Assembly (NCBI RefSeq): GCF_017848315.1
Contig: NZ_JAFKEC010000006.1
Span: 95,328-159,327 of the forward strand
Length of the DNA stretch: 64,000 bases
Origin: Pseudomonas palmensis
GTDB taxonomy: Bacteria; Pseudomonadota; Gammaproteobacteria; Pseudomonadales; Pseudomonadaceae
Reading direction: 5' to 3'
Shown: positions 29,757-41,409 of the stretch, piece after piece
How the letters are laid out: each line of letters starts with the position of its first letter
How positions within the stretch are numbered: position 1 is the first letter of the stretch
Program-made: the position numbers and the translations under genes
The notes under the pieces: generated by a model
What the model saw: only the letters and a program-made list of their open reading frames with translations
Database searches by the model: none
Told to the model about the DNA's origin: nothing

Positions 29757-30080
29757 TCAGACGTTGAAGCTTTCGCCGCAGCCACACTCACCGCGCACGT
29801 TGGGATTGTTGAACTTGAAGCCTTCGTTCAACCCTTCCTTGACGAAATCCAGTTCGGTTCCGTCCAGGTACACCAGGCTTTTCGGGTCGATGATCACCTT
29901 GACGCCGTGACTTTCGAACACCTGGTCCTCGCTGTCCGGCGCGTCGACGAACTCCAGCACGTAGGCCAGGCCCGAGCAGCCGGTGGTGCGAACGCCCAGG
30001 CGAATGCCGTCACCCTTGCCGCGTCCTTCGAGGGAGCGCCGCACGTGGTTGGCGGCGGCTTCTGTCATGCTGATAGCCAT
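29757..30080 (-). CDS. iscA: Iron-sulfur assembly protein IscA
   Basis: This 107-residue A-type carrier has the three conserved cysteines in [11 protein letters not shown] (about 35) and ECGCGESF (about 99 and 101). It receives or delivers clusters, especially 4Fe-4S. Lies between iscU and hscB in the isc operon. Confidence 0.97.
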   Translation of the reverse strand: MAISMTEAAANHVRRSLEGRGKGDGIRLGVRTTGCSGLAYVLEFVDAPDSEDQVFESHGVKVIIDPKSLVYLDGTELDFVKEGLNEGFKFNNPNVRGECGCGESFNV

Positions 30081-30108
30081 CGAGACTCCTTACCTGCAAC
30101 AGGCGAAC

Positions 30109-30495
30109 TTAGAGCAAACCTTTCTTCTGCTTGTAATCGCGCACGGCCGCCTTGATGGCGTCCTCGGCGAGTACCGAGCAGTGGATCTTCACCGGCGGCA
30201 ACGCCAGTTCTTCGGCCAGCTGGGTGTTCTTGATGGTTTCGGCTTCGTCCAGGGTCTTGCCCTTCATCCACTCGGTAGCGAGGGAGCTGGAAGCGATGGC
30301 CGAACCACAGCCGTAGGTCTTGAACTTGGCATCTTCGATGACGCCCTGCTCGTTGACCTTGATCTGCAGGCGCATCACGTCGCCGCACGCAGGCGCGCCG
30401 ACCATGCCGGTACCGACATCCGGGTCCTCGGCATTCATCTTGCCGACGTTGCGTGGGTTTTCGTAGTGGTCGATGACCTTTTCACTGTAAGCCAT
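30109..30495 (-). CDS. iscU: Iron-sulfur scaffold protein IscU
   Basis: This 128-residue scaffold has three cluster cysteines: PACGD (about 37), YGCGSA (about 63) and KIHCSVLAEDA (about 106). The LPPVK motif for HscA binding precedes the last cysteine. Follows iscS after a 46-base gap. Confidence 0.97.
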   Translation of the reverse strand: MAYSEKVIDHYENPRNVGKMNAEDPDVGTGMVGAPACGDVMRLQIKVNEQGVIEDAKFKTYGCGSAIASSSLATEWMKGKTLDEAETIKNTQLAEELALPPVKIHCSVLAEDAIKAAVRDYKQKKGLL

Positions 30496-30541
30496 GGTGC
30501 TATTCCTTCCTCATCAGAGAGCCGCTCTTGCTGGCGACTAC

Positions 30542-31756
30542 TTAGTGCGCAGCCCACTCGATCTTGGAGATGTCGACGCCGTCTTTGTACATATCCCACA
30601 GCGGCGACAATTCGCGCAGCTTGGTCACGGCCTCGCAGACCTTCTGCGCGGCGTAGTCGATTTCTTCTTCGGTGGTGAAGCGACCGAAGGTGAAGCGGAT
30701 CGAGCTGTGCGCCAGTTCGTCGTTGCGGCCCAGGGCGCGCAGCACGTAGGACGGCTCGAGCGATGCCGAGGTGCACGCCGAACCCGAAGACACTGCCAGG
30801 TCCTTGAGGGCCATGATCAGCGACTCGCCTTCGACGTAGTTGAAGCTCAGGTTCAGGTTGTGCGGAATACGCGCGGTCATGCTGCCGTTGATGTACAGCT
30901 CTTCAAGGTTCTCGACCTGCTTGTAGAAGCGGTCGCTCAGGGCCTTGATGCGCAGGTTCTCGCTGGCCATCAGCTCCTTGGCGATGGCGAAGGCTTCGCC
31001 CATGCCGACGATCTGGTGGGTAGCCAGGGTGCCCGAACGCATGCCGCGCTCGTGACCGCCGCCGTGCATGGTGGCCTCAAGACGCACGCGCGGCTTGCGG
31101 CTGACGTACAGCGCGCCGATGCCTTTGGGGCCGTAGGTCTTGTGCGCCGAGAACGACATCAGGTCGACCTTCAGCTTCTGCAGGTCGATCTCGACCTTGC
31201 CGGTGGACTGCGCGGCATCGACGTGGAACATGACGCCACGCGAGCGGGTCAGTTCGCCAATGGCGGCGATGTCGTTGATGGTGCCGATTTCGTTGTTCAC
31301 ATGCATGATCGACACCAGGATGGTGTCTTCACGCAGGGCTGCCTCGACCATGGCCGGGGTGATCAGGCCATCGGCGCCCGGCTCGATATAGGTGACTTCG
31401 AAGCCTTCACGCTCCAGCTGACGGGTGCTGTCCAGAACGGCCTTGTGCTCGATCTTGGAGGTGATCAGGTGCTTGCCCTTGGTGCCGTAGAAGTGCGCGA
31501 CGCCCTTGATTGCCAGGTTGTCGGACTCGGTGGCGCCACTGGTCCAGACAATTTCCCGCGGGTCGGCGTTGACCAGGTCGGCGACCTGGCGGCGAGCGTT
31601 CTCGACCGCTTCTTCGGCTTTCCAGCCAAAGACGTGGGAGCGCGAGGCCGGGTTACCGAAGTTCCCGTCGACCAGCAGGCAATCGCTCATCTTCTGGGCG
31701 ACACGTGGGTCGACCGGGGTGGTCGCGGAGTAATCGAGGTAGATCGGCAACTTCAT
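30542..31756 (-). CDS. iscS: Cysteine desulfurase IscS
   Basis: This 404-residue PLP enzyme takes sulfur from cysteine for Fe-S clusters, tRNA thiolation and other pathways. The PLP lysine is in [12 protein letters not shown] (about 206) and the persulfide cysteine in [13 protein letters not shown] (about 328). ATG 31756 ([10 protein letters not shown]) matches the family start; the frame is open to 31906 without support. Confidence 0.97.
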   Translation of the reverse strand: MKLPIYLDYSATTPVDPRVAQKMSDCLLVDGNFGNPASRSHVFGWKAEEAVENARRQVADLVNADPREIVWTSGATESDNLAIKGVAHFYGTKGKHLITSKIEHKAVLDSTRQLEREGFEVTYIEPGADGLITPAMVEAALREDTILVSIMHVNNEIGTINDIAAIGELTRSRGVMFHVDAAQSTGKVEIDLQKLKVDLMSFSAHKTYGPKGIGALYVSRKPRVRLEATMHGGGHERGMRSGTLATHQIVGMGEAFAIAKELMASENLRIKALSDRFYKQVENLEELYINGSMTARIPHNLNLSFNYVEGESLIMALKDLAVSSGSACTSASLEPSYVLRALGRNDELAHSSIRFTFGRFTTEEEIDYAAQKVCEAVTKLRELSPLWDMYKDGVDISKIEWAAH

Positions 31757-31799
31757 TGAATATCTCCTATCAGGCGGGCTCATCGCGCAGTCGAAACGG

Positions 31800-32291
31800 T
31801 CATTCGACGGCGGATGTCTCAATCTTGTCCAGATGCGGTGTCCGGCCCGCCATGCGGCGCAGGTCCTGACGCTGGGCGACTTCTTGCACCTCACGGCGAG
31901 TAACAAGGTCAGCCAGGCTGATACCGCTCAGAAATTCGTGAATCTGCTGGCTGAGATCACACCACAAGTGGTGGGTCAGGCAGGTATCGCCAGCGTGGCA
32001 ATCACCCAGGCCCTGGCAGCGTGTAGCGTCGACCGATTCGTTGACCGCATCGATCACCTGGGCTACCTGGATGCTTTCCATCACGCGCGACAGCTGGTAG
32101 CCGCCGCCTGGACCGCGCACACTGGAGACCAGACTGCTGCGACGCAGCTTGGCAAACAGCTGCTCCAGATAGGAAAGGGAGATGCCTTGGCGCTCGGAAA
32201 TGTCGGCCAGGGACACCGGCCCGTTTTGCGCGTGCAACGCCAGGTCAAGCATGGCAGTCACGGCGTATCGGCCTTTTGTAGTCAGTCGCAT
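31800..32291 (-). CDS. iscR: Fe-S responsive transcription factor IscR
   Basis: This 163-residue Rrf2-family regulator has an N-terminal winged helix ([19 protein letters not shown]...) and the cluster cysteines in [13 protein letters not shown] (about 92, 98 and 104). With a 2Fe-2S cluster it represses its own operon. Two IscR-type boxes overlap its promoter at 32337-32386. First gene of iscR-S-U-A-hscB-A-fdx-iscX. Confidence 0.97.
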   Translation of the reverse strand: MRLTTKGRYAVTAMLDLALHAQNGPVSLADISERQGISLSYLEQLFAKLRRSSLVSSVRGPGGGYQLSRVMESIQVAQVIDAVNESVDATRCQGLGDCHAGDTCLTHHLWCDLSQQIHEFLSGISLADLVTRREVQEVAQRQDLRRMAGRTPHLDKIETSAVE

Positions 32292-32328
32292 GGCTATTTG
32301 GTACCACGGGAGTTACGGGATGTGTGCG

Positions 32329-32357
32329 AGTATGCGATTCCCGAGCATTTAAGTCAA
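32329..32357 (-). promoter_or_regulatory. Sigma-70 promoter of the isc operon
   Basis: Minus strand TTGACT (32357-32352) and CATACT (32334-32329) are separated by 17 bases, close to consensus. The TTGACT -35 lies inside the first IscR box, so IscR binding would block RNA polymerase. Confidence 0.75.
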
Positions 32358-32361
32358 CTAT
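32337..32361 (-). promoter_or_regulatory. IscR type 1 binding site, promoter-proximal
   Basis: Minus strand ATAGTTGACTTAAATGCTCG followed by GGAAT fits the 25-base IscR type 1 pattern (ATAnnnGACT-N5-AGTC-like). It covers the -35 element of the isc promoter. Confidence 0.7.
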
Positions 32362-32386
32362 AAGACCTACTGCTTTAGTCGGGATT
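32362..32386 (-). promoter_or_regulatory. IscR type 1 binding site, distal
   Basis: Minus strand AATCCCGACTAAAGCAGTAG followed by GTCTT fits the same pattern, with the GACT and AGT half-sites well kept. It directly abuts the proximal box. Confidence 0.6.
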
Positions 32387-32445
32387 GCGCCTGAGAGGCG
32401 GCGCAGAGTGTAGCAAAGTCGGGCGCGCCAGCGCACGCCCTTCTG

Positions 32446-33228
32446 TCAATGCGTCGACGCGTCGCTGCGGGCGTCGGCCTTCACATCCGCGAAGTCTTCG
32501 TCACGCAGGGCCGGCAGTTCCTTGGCGCAGTAGTCGCTGCCCAGGTTCTTGAGCGCACCGCACATGTCCTCCAGGCGCCCGTCCACCGCTTGCAGGTGGT
32601 CGAGCAACTGGCCGATGGCGCGGGCCACCGGGTCGGGCATGTCTTCGCTCACGCCGTAGGCGTCGAAGCCGATCTTCTCGGCCATGGCCTTGCGCCGGGC
32701 CTCCTGCTCGGCGTCGGACTTGACGATGATACGCCCCGGGATGCCCACCGCCGTGGCGCCGGCCGGCACCGCCTTGGTGACCACCGCATTGGAGCCGATC
32801 TTGGCCCCCGCGCCCACGGTGAACGGGCCCAGCACCTTGGCGCCGGCCCCCACCACCACGCCGTCCTCCAGGGTCGGGTGGCGCTTGCCCTTGTTCCAGC
32901 TGGTGCCGCCCAGGGTCACGCCCTGGTACAGGGTCACGTCATCGCCGATCTCGGCGGTTTCGCCGATCACGATGCCCATGCCGTGGTCGATGAAGAAGCG
33001 CCGGCCTACCTTTGCACCGGGGTGAATCTCGATGCCGGTCATCCAGCGACCGAAGTTGGACACCAGCCGCGCCAGCCACTTCCAGTCCCGTACCCACAGG
33101 GCATGCGCCGCGCGGTGCAGCCAGATCGCATGCATGCCCGGGTAGCAGGTCAGCACTTCAAAGGCATTGCGCGCCGCCGGGTCACGGTGGAAAACGCTTT
33201 GGATATCTTCACGCAGACGCTCGAACAT
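32446..33228 (-). CDS. cysE: Serine O-acetyltransferase
   Basis: This 260-residue enzyme makes O-acetylserine, the first step of cysteine synthesis. A helical N-terminal part is followed by left-handed beta-helix hexapeptide repeats (about 65-170: [37 protein letters not shown]), with the catalytic histidine in DHGMG. Starts one base after trmJ ends, so the two are co-transcribed. Supplies cysteine to IscS encoded next door. Confidence 0.95.
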   Translation of the reverse strand: MFERLREDIQSVFHRDPAARNAFEVLTCYPGMHAIWLHRAAHALWVRDWKWLARLVSNFGRWMTGIEIHPGAKVGRRFFIDHGMGIVIGETAEIGDDVTLYQGVTLGGTSWNKGKRHPTLEDGVVVGAGAKVLGPFTVGAGAKIGSNAVVTKAVPAGATAVGIPGRIIVKSDAEQEARRKAMAEKIGFDAYGVSEDMPDPVARAIGQLLDHLQAVDGRLEDMCGALKNLGSDYCAKELPALRDEDFADVKADARSDASTH

Positions 33229-34008
33229 TTACTGATCCTTCCGCTTGTGCGCATCGCCCCGGGCCGCTTTCTGGGTTTCGGTGAGGATGCCGCGCAAAAT
33301 GCTTATTTCCGATCGACTCACCGCGCTGCGCCCGTACAGGCGACGCAAACGCGGCATCAGGTGCTTGGGCTTGGTCGGGTCGAGAAAGCCGATGTCCACC
33401 AGCGCGGACTCCAGGTGCTGGTAGAACAGCTCCATTTCGTCCATGGTCGCCAGCTCTGCGCTGCGCACCGAGGCCACTTCGACCTTCTCGACTTTCGACG
33501 CCTGCCCGTCGGCTGCCAGCCAGGCCATGCGCACTTCATAGGCCAGGACCTGGACCGCAGCCGCCAGATTCAGCGAACTGAAATCCGGGTTGGACGGGAT
33601 ATGCACGTGATAATGACATCGCTGCAGCTCGTCGTTGGTCAGGCCGGCATGTTCACGGCCGAACACCAGCGCCACCTCGGCACCCTCGCCTGCCTGCTCG
33701 ACGACCTTGGCGCCGCATTCGCGCGGATCGAGCAGGGGCCACGGGATGCGCCGGTCGCGGGCACTGGTGCCCACCACCAGGGTGCAGCCCACCAGCGCAT
33801 CCTCGAGCGTGGCCACCACCTCGGCACCCGCCAGCACGTCATCAGCGCCGGAGGCACGGGCACTGGCCTCGTGGGAAGGAAAGTCGTTCGGCTCGACCAG
33901 CACCAGGCGCGACAGGCCCATGTTTTTCATGGCGCGCGCAGCCCCGCCGATATTGCCGGGGTGACTGGTATTGACCAGGACGACACGAATTCTTGGCAGC
34001 ACGGGCAC
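33229..34008 (-). CDS. trmJ: tRNA Cm32/Um32 methyltransferase TrmJ (SpoU family)
   Basis: This 259-residue SPOUT methyltransferase has motif 1 (VNTSHPGNIGGAARAMKNMG, about 12-31), motif 2 (VFGREHAGLTNDEL near 117) and motif 3 (SLNLAAAVQVLAYEVR near 143). It 2'-O-methylates position 32 of tRNAs. The start is GTG at 34008; a second in-frame GTG lies 6 bases later. Divergent from suhB. Confidence 0.95.
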   Translation of the reverse strand: MPVLPRIRVVLVNTSHPGNIGGAARAMKNMGLSRLVLVEPNDFPSHEASARASGADDVLAGAEVVATLEDALVGCTLVVGTSARDRRIPWPLLDPRECGAKVVEQAGEGAEVALVFGREHAGLTNDELQRCHYHVHIPSNPDFSSLNLAAAVQVLAYEVRMAWLAADGQASKVEKVEVASVRSAELATMDEMELFYQHLESALVDIGFLDPTKPKHLMPRLRRLYGRSAVSRSEISILRGILTETQKAARGDAHKRKDQ

Positions 34009-34147
34009 GGCTCACAGACACGGAAGGAAGGGAGCAAATCTTACAGAAGCGACCGGCATTACGCTATGAAAGCAAATGTCGCCCTTCTTCGTTCAAAGTT
34101 TTCTGCTAGAATGTTCGGCTTTCTTTAACGACCCAGGTGAAACGTCC

Positions 34148-34966
34148 ATGCAGCCCATGCTGAATATCGCGCTGCGCGCCGCCCGCAGCGCCAGTGAATT
34201 GATTTTCCGCTCCATCGAGCGCCTGGATACCATCAAGGTAGATGAGAAAGACGCCAAGGATTACGTCTCCGAAGTCGACCGCGCGGCGGAAAAAGTCATC
34301 GTCGACGCCCTGCGCAAGGCGTACCCCAACCACTCCATCTACGGTGAAGAAACCGGCCTGCACGCTGGCAACGGCGAAGAAGGCAAGGACTACCTGTGGG
34401 TCATCGACCCGCTCGACGGTACCACCAACTTCCTGCGTGGCGTTCCTCACTTTGCCGTGAGCATCGCGTGCAAGTACCGCGGCCGCCTGGAACACGCCGT
34501 GGTCCTCGACCCGGTACGCCAGGAAGAATTCACCGCCAGCCGTGGCCGTGGCGCCCAGCTCAATGGTCGCCGCCTGCGCGTCAGCGGTCGCACCAGCCTG
34601 GACGGCGCCCTGCTGGGTACCGGCTTCCCGTTCCGTGACAACCAGATGGATGGCCTGGACAACTACCTGGGCATGTTCCGTGCCCTGGTCGGCCAGACCG
34701 CCGGCATCCGCCGCGCCGGCGCCGCGAGCCTGGACCTGGCCTATGTGGCCGCCGGCCGCTTCGATGCGTTCTGGGAGTCGGGCCTGAGCGAGTGGGACAT
34801 GGCGGCAGGCGCACTGCTGATCCAGGAAGCGGGCGGCCTGGTGAGCGACTTCACCGGTGGTCATGACTTCCTCGAGAAGGGCCACATCGTTGCCGGCAAC
34901 ATCAAGTGCTTCAAGGCGGTGTTGACGGCGATCCAGCCGCACCTGCCGGCCTCGCTGAAGCGCTGA
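34148..34966 (+). CDS. suhB: Inositol-1-monophosphatase family protein SuhB
   Basis: This 272-residue protein shows the metal-binding motifs WVIDPLDGTTNF (about 82-93) and EWDMAAGALLIQEAGG (about 215-230). It hydrolyses inositol phosphates, and SuhB also acts in ribosomal RNA antitermination. ATG 34148 gives the conserved MQPMLNIALRAAR start, although the frame is open from 34076. TAGAAT at 34107-34112 could be its -10 box. Confidence 0.96.
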   Translation: MQPMLNIALRAARSASELIFRSIERLDTIKVDEKDAKDYVSEVDRAAEKVIVDALRKAYPNHSIYGEETGLHAGNGEEGKDYLWVIDPLDGTTNFLRGVPHFAVSIACKYRGRLEHAVVLDPVRQEEFTASRGRGAQLNGRRLRVSGRTSLDGALLGTGFPFRDNQMDGLDNYLGMFRALVGQTAGIRRAGAASLDLAYVAAGRFDAFWESGLSEWDMAAGALLIQEAGGLVSDFTGGHDFLEKGHIVAGNIKCFKAVLTAIQPHLPASLKR

Positions 34967-34982
34967 GTTTCAGCCGGGCAAT

Positions 34983-35010
34983 AAAAAAGCACCCTTCGGG
35001 GTGCTTTTTT
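34983..35010. terminator. Bidirectional Rho-independent terminator
   Basis: A perfect 12-bp stem AAAAAAGCACCC/GGGTGCTTTTTT with a TTCG loop has T runs on both strands. It serves suhB (+) and the glycine-zipper gene (-). Confidence 0.93.
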
Positions 35011-35024
35011 GTGGCTGGCTTTCG

Positions 35025-35058
35025 GGCCTCTTCGCCGGCAAGGCCGGCGAAAGGGCCA
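35025..35058. repeat. REP-like palindrome
   Basis: CTTCGCCGGCAAGGCCGGCG plus AAAG forms a near-perfect palindrome of the P. putida REP type, between the bidirectional terminator and the stop of the next gene. Confidence 0.7.
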
Positions 35059-35607
35059 TCACTGCCCAGGCTGTGCCTGCGTCAGTACCAGCTTGCCATT
35101 CTCGTCCAGCGGGATCTGCGAACCCGGGTCGCGCTCCATGCGCACCTGCCCGGCCTTGTCGCCAATCGAATACTTCACGTCGTACCCCACCACCTTCTCG
35201 CTCAGGTCATTGACCGTGTTGCAGCGGGTTTGCGTGGTGGTGTAGGTATCGCGGTTCTGCATGCCTTCCTGCACCTTGTTGCCGGCATAGCCACCACCGA
35301 CGGCACCGGCCACGGTCGCGATCTTCTTGCCATTGCCGCCGCCGATCTGGTTACCCAGCAACCCACCTGCCACGGCGCCCAGCACGGTACCGGCGATCTG
35401 GTGTTGATCCTTCACCGGCGCCTGACGGGTCACCGTGACATCCTTGCAGACTTCCCGTGGCGTCTTGACGGTCTGCTTGACCGGCTGCACCGACGTCACC
35501 TGCGCGTATTGCGGCCCGCCCTTGACCAAGCTGTAGGTAGCCACGGCACCTCCGGCAGTGACACCGACAGCACCCAGCACCGCACCCACCAGCATTGACT
35601 TGTTCAC
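35059..35607 (-). CDS. Glycine-zipper 2TM-domain protein (17 kDa antigen type)
   Basis: This 182-residue protein has an N-terminal membrane segment (about 4-26, MLVGAVLGAVGVTAGG) and a glycine-zipper region (about 100-150: GTVLGAVAGGLLGNQIGGG, VAGAVGGGYAGNKVQEGM). Homologues of the SlyB/17-kDa antigen group sit in the envelope; no lipobox cysteine is present here. GTG 35607 is chosen because GGAGG lies 6 bases upstream. Function unknown. Confidence 0.85.
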   Translation of the reverse strand: MNKSMLVGAVLGAVGVTAGGAVATYSLVKGGPQYAQVTSVQPVKQTVKTPREVCKDVTVTRQAPVKDQHQIAGTVLGAVAGGLLGNQIGGGNGKKIATVAGAVGGGYAGNKVQEGMQNRDTYTTTQTRCNTVNDLSEKVVGYDVKYSIGDKAGQVRMERDPGSQIPLDENGKLVLTQAQPGQ

Positions 35608-35664
35608 GTGAACCTCCTGATTTACCTGCGGGAACACGCCCGCGCTTCTCCCAGCCTTGGAGCA

Positions 35665-35700
35665 TAAAAAAAGGCGCGAGTTCAATACTCGCGCCTTCTT
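35665..35700 (-). terminator. Rho-independent terminator after secF
   Basis: AAGGCGCGAGT/ACTCGCGCCTT (11 bp, loop of 5) is followed on the minus strand by a run of T. It ends the queA-tgt-yajC-secD-secF gene run. Confidence 0.9.
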
Positions 35701-35728
35701 GTACCGCTCAGGACAGTGGCAAAAAGCC

Positions 35729-36640
35729 TTATGGACGCTCGTCCACACCCTCGGTTTTCACCGGCGGGATCAGGTCTTCACTGTTCAGGTTCAGCCAGAT
35801 CAGCACCACGTTGGCGATGTAGATCGACGAGTAGGTACCGGCCATTACACCGATGAACAGTGCCAGCGAGAAGCCCCACAGGTTGTCACCACCGAAGAAC
35901 AGCAGTGCCGCGATCGCCAGCAAGGTGGACACCGAGGTGGCCACGGTACGCAGCAGGGTCTGGGTGGTCGAGACGTTGATGTTCTCGATCAGCGAAGCCT
36001 TGCGCATCACGCGGAAGTTTTCCCGTACCCGGTCGAACACCACGATGGTGTCGTTGAGCGAGTAGCCGATGATCGCCAGCACCGCCGCCAGCACCGTCAG
36101 GTCGAAGGTGATCTGGAAGAACGACAGGATGCCCATGGTCACGATCACGTCGTGCACCAGCGACAGGATGGCGCCCACCGCAAACTTCCACTGGAAGCGG
36201 AAGGCCAGGTAGACCAGGATGCCGCCCAGCGCCAGCAGCATGCCCAGGCCGCCCTGGTCACGCAGTTCCTCGCCCACCTGCGGGCCGACGAACTCGACAC
36301 GCTTGACCGTGGCCGGGTTGTCGGTGCTGATCTTCTGCAGCGCCTCGGCCACCTTGTTGCCCAGCATCGGGTCGTCGCCCGGCATGCGCACCAGCAGGTC
36401 GGTGGTAGCACCGAAGCTCTGCACCACGGCATCGTGGAAGCCGGACCTGACCAGCTCTTCACGAACCTCGCCAAGGTTGGCCGGGCGCTCGTAGGTCAGC
36501 TCGATGAGCGTACCGCCGGTGAAGTCCAGGCCGAAGTTGAGCCCTTTGTAGAACCAGCTGAACAGTGCCAGCACAGTCAGCAGCAGGGTGACGCCGAACG
36601 CGACGTTCCGCACACCCATGAAGTTAATGGTACGTAACAT
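35729..36640 (-). CDS. secF: Protein translocase subunit SecF
   Basis: This 303-residue inner-membrane protein has six membrane helices and a periplasmic domain after the first (FGLDFTGGTLIEL near 36). With SecD it uses the proton gradient to aid Sec-dependent export. Lies 9 bases after secD. Confidence 0.97.
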   Translation of the reverse strand: MLRTINFMGVRNVAFGVTLLLTVLALFSWFYKGLNFGLDFTGGTLIELTYERPANLGEVREELVRSGFHDAVVQSFGATTDLLVRMPGDDPMLGNKVAEALQKISTDNPATVKRVEFVGPQVGEELRDQGGLGMLLALGGILVYLAFRFQWKFAVGAILSLVHDVIVTMGILSFFQITFDLTVLAAVLAIIGYSLNDTIVVFDRVRENFRVMRKASLIENINVSTTQTLLRTVATSVSTLLAIAALLFFGGDNLWGFSLALFIGVMAGTYSSIYIANVVLIWLNLNSEDLIPPVKTEGVDERP

Positions 36641-36649
36641 GGCAGCCCC

Positions 36650-38518
36650 TTATACCCACAACTTCTTGATATCCCGCCCACCGCAGGTCAGGTTGACCAT
36701 TGCGCGGGTGACCATGACGGCCGTGAACATCGAGGTGAAAATCCCGAGGGACATGGTAACCGCGAAGCCCTTGACCGGACCGGTACCCATGGCGAACAGG
36801 ATGCCGCCCACCAGCAGGGTGGTCAGGTTGGCATCGACGATCGCGGTGTAGGCACGATTGAAGCCTTCGTGGATGGCGCGCTGCACCGACATGCCATTGG
36901 CCAGTTCTTCACGTATGCGCGAGAAGATCAGTACGTTGGCATCGACCGCCATACCCATGGTCAGCACGATACCGGCAATGCCCGGCAGGGTTAGCGTAGC
37001 CCCCAGCAGCGACATCAGCGCCAGCAGCAGCACCATGTTGCCCGCCAGGGCGATGGTGGCGATCAGGCCGAAGGCACGGTAGATGGCCATGATGAACAGC
37101 GACACGAACAGCATGCCCCACAGCGATGCATCGATACCCTTGGTGATGTTGTCGGCACCCAGGCTTGGGCCAATGGTACGTTCTTCGGCGAAGTACATCG
37201 GCGCCGCCAGACCACCGGCACGCAGCAGCAGGGCCAGCTCGGACGACTCACCCTGGCCGTTCAGGCCGGTGATGCGGAACTGGCTGCCCAGCGGCGACTG
37301 GATGGTCGCCAGGCTGATGATGCGCTTCTCTTCCACGAACGACTGCACCGGCACGTCTTTCTCGACACCGTCGACCATCTGCTTGACGTAGCGGGTAACC
37401 GGACGCTGTTCGATGAAGATCACCGCCATGCTGCGCCCGACGTTGCTGCGCGTGGCGCGGCTCATCAGTTCGCCGCCGTGGCCATCCAGGCGGATGTTCA
37501 CCTGCGGGCGACCCTGCTCGTCGAAGCTGGCCTGGGCGTCGGTGACCTGGTCACCGGTGATGATCAGGCCACGCTCGACCGCTGCCGGTGGGCGACCGCC
37601 CTCACGGAACTCGAAGGTCTCGGTAGTGGCCTTGGACGCACCCGGCTCGGCACCCAGACGGAACTCCAGGTTCGCGGTCTTGCCCAGGATACGCTTGGCT
37701 TCGGCGGTGTCCTGCACGCCTGGCAGCTCGACCACGATGCGGTTGGCACCCTGGCGCTGAACCAGTGGCTCGGCCACACCCAGTTCGTTGACGCGGTTAC
37801 GTACCGTGGTCAGGTTCTGCTTGATCGAGTATTCACGGATTTCCGCGACCTTGGCCGGGGTAATCGCCAGACGCAGCACCGACAGGCCGTTACGCTCGGT
37901 GGTGGTCAGCTCGAAATCGTTGAAATTCTTGCGGATCAGGCTGCGAGCCTGTTCGCGGGACTGGTCATCGGAGAAGCCCAGTTGAATGCCGCCATCTTGC
38001 TGCGGCAGGCTGCGGTAGCGCACACGCTCCTTGCGCAGCAGGCTTTTGACTTCGCCTTCGTACACCTTCAGACGTGCCGCCATGGCCTTGTCCATGTCCA
38101 CTTCAAGTAGGAAGTGCACACCACCGGACAGGTCCAGGCCCAGCTTCATCGGGCTTGCACCCAGGTTGCGCAGCCATTGCGGAGTGGTCGGGGCCAGGTT
38201 CAGTGCAACGACGTAGTCGTCACCCAGCGCCTTGCGCACAACGTCCTTGGCAGGCAGTTGGTCGTCCTGTTTGGCCAGACGCACCAGTGCGCCCTTGCCC
38301 TTCTCGCCCAGGCTTGCACCCTTGACCGCGATACCGGCGTCGGCCAGTGCCTTGGTGGCACGGTCCAGGTCGGCCTGGCTGACCTGCAGCGCCGTGCTGG
38401 CACCGCTGACCTGAATAGCCGCGTCGTCAGGGTAGAGGTTGGGAGCGGAATAAATAAAACCGATCGCCAGTACCGCCAGGATCAGTGCGTATTTCCATAG
38501 AGGATATTTGTTCAGCAT
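36650..38518 (-). CDS. secD: Protein translocase subunit SecD
   Basis: This 622-residue inner-membrane protein has a large periplasmic region between the first helix (KYALILAVLAIGFIYS) and the C-terminal five-helix bundle. Conserved tracts are GLDLSGGVHFLLEVD near 130 and GMAVDANVLIFSRIREE near 535. ATG 38518 is used; a GTG just before it is also in frame. Works with SecF and YajC. Confidence 0.97.
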   Translation of the reverse strand: MLNKYPLWKYALILAVLAIGFIYSAPNLYPDDAAIQVSGASTALQVSQADLDRATKALADAGIAVKGASLGEKGKGALVRLAKQDDQLPAKDVVRKALGDDYVVALNLAPTTPQWLRNLGASPMKLGLDLSGGVHFLLEVDMDKAMAARLKVYEGEVKSLLRKERVRYRSLPQQDGGIQLGFSDDQSREQARSLIRKNFNDFELTTTERNGLSVLRLAITPAKVAEIREYSIKQNLTTVRNRVNELGVAEPLVQRQGANRIVVELPGVQDTAEAKRILGKTANLEFRLGAEPGASKATTETFEFREGGRPPAAVERGLIITGDQVTDAQASFDEQGRPQVNIRLDGHGGELMSRATRSNVGRSMAVIFIEQRPVTRYVKQMVDGVEKDVPVQSFVEEKRIISLATIQSPLGSQFRITGLNGQGESSELALLLRAGGLAAPMYFAEERTIGPSLGADNITKGIDASLWGMLFVSLFIMAIYRAFGLIATIALAGNMVLLLALMSLLGATLTLPGIAGIVLTMGMAVDANVLIFSRIREELANGMSVQRAIHEGFNRAYTAIVDANLTTLLVGGILFAMGTGPVKGFAVTMSLGIFTSMFTAVMVTRAMVNLTCGGRDIKKLWV

Positions 38519-38581
38519 CACGCCGCCCGTTCAAGACGCGGGGCGCCTTGCGCGCCCCGTCGATTGTAGAAAATCTGAAAC

Positions 38582-38923
38582 TTAGATCGCTTTGAGCGTG
38601 CCCTTGGGCAGGGTCGCGGCAATAGCACCCTTCTGGAACTTCAGTTCCACGGTGTCGGACACTTCCAGCACCACGAAGTCATCGGCCACTTTGACGATCT
38701 TGCCGGCAATACCGCCGTTGGTGACAACTTCGTCACCTTTCTGCAGGTTGCTCAGCAGGTTCTTCTGCTCTTTGGCGCGCTTGGCCTGCGGACGCCAGAT
38801 CATCAGGTAGAAGATGACCAGGAAGCCGACCAGGAAAATCCACTCGAAGCCGGTACCGGCTGGGCCGGCGGCAGCTGCCGGGGCTGCTGCGTCCGCGTAA
38901 GCGGCAGGAATCAGAAAGCTCAT
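38582..38923 (-). CDS. yajC: Preprotein translocase accessory protein YajC
   Basis: This 113-residue protein has one membrane helix (about 28-45, WIFLVGFLVIFYLMIW) followed by the conserved RPQAKRAKEQKNLL and a small beta domain (GDEVVTNGGIAGKIVKV). Part of the SecDF-YajC complex. Lies between tgt and secD. Confidence 0.97.
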   Translation of the reverse strand: MSFLIPAAYADAAAPAAAAGPAGTGFEWIFLVGFLVIFYLMIWRPQAKRAKEQKNLLSNLQKGDEVVTNGGIAGKIVKVADDFVVLEVSDTVELKFQKGAIAATLPKGTLKAI

Positions 38924-38974
38924 TTAGCACTCCAAGTTGCAAGTTGTTGTACGTGTGTCAGGTTCGACAGAACA

Positions 38975-41154
<2,180 letters not shown>

Positions 41155-41221
41155 GATGGTGATCGGTTTGACAGGGCCGCAAAGTTTAGCGGAAAGCGGC
41201 AAAATTGACCATGAAAGCTGA

Positions 41222-41250
41222 TTGACCAACGGTAGGCGCCTCACTATACT
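41222..41250 (+). promoter_or_regulatory. Sigma-70 promoter of tRNA-Leu
   Basis: TTGACC (41222-41227) and TATACT (41245-41250) are spaced by exactly 17 bases. The -10 ends 12 bases before the tRNA. Confidence 0.8.
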
Positions 41251-41262
41251 TCGCCGCCACAA

Positions 41263-41347
41263 GCCCTGATGGCGGAATTGGTAGACGCGGCGGATTCAAA
41301 ATCCGTTTTCGAAAGGAGTGGGAGTTCGAGTCTCCCTCGGGGCACCA
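41263..41347 (+). tRNA. tRNA-Leu (anticodon CAA)
   Basis: This 85-base class II tRNA has acceptor arms GCCCTGA and TCGGGGC followed by an encoded ACCA. The anticodon loop is TTCAAAA with CAA at 41297-41299, there is a long variable arm, and the T-loop is TTCGAGT. It reads UUG codons. Leucine tRNA 3' ends are frequent integration sites, and a broken integrase lies 1.2 kb downstream. Confidence 0.97.
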
Positions 41348-41379
41348 TACAAATCCTTGTAAATCAAGGACTTAGAGAA

Positions 41380-41409
41380 GGGGTAGAAAGAAATTTCTAC
41401 CCCTTTTTC
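41380..41409 (+). terminator. Rho-independent terminator after tRNA-Leu
   Basis: GGGGTAGAAA/TTTCTACCCC with a GAAA loop is followed by TTTTT. Confidence 0.9.
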
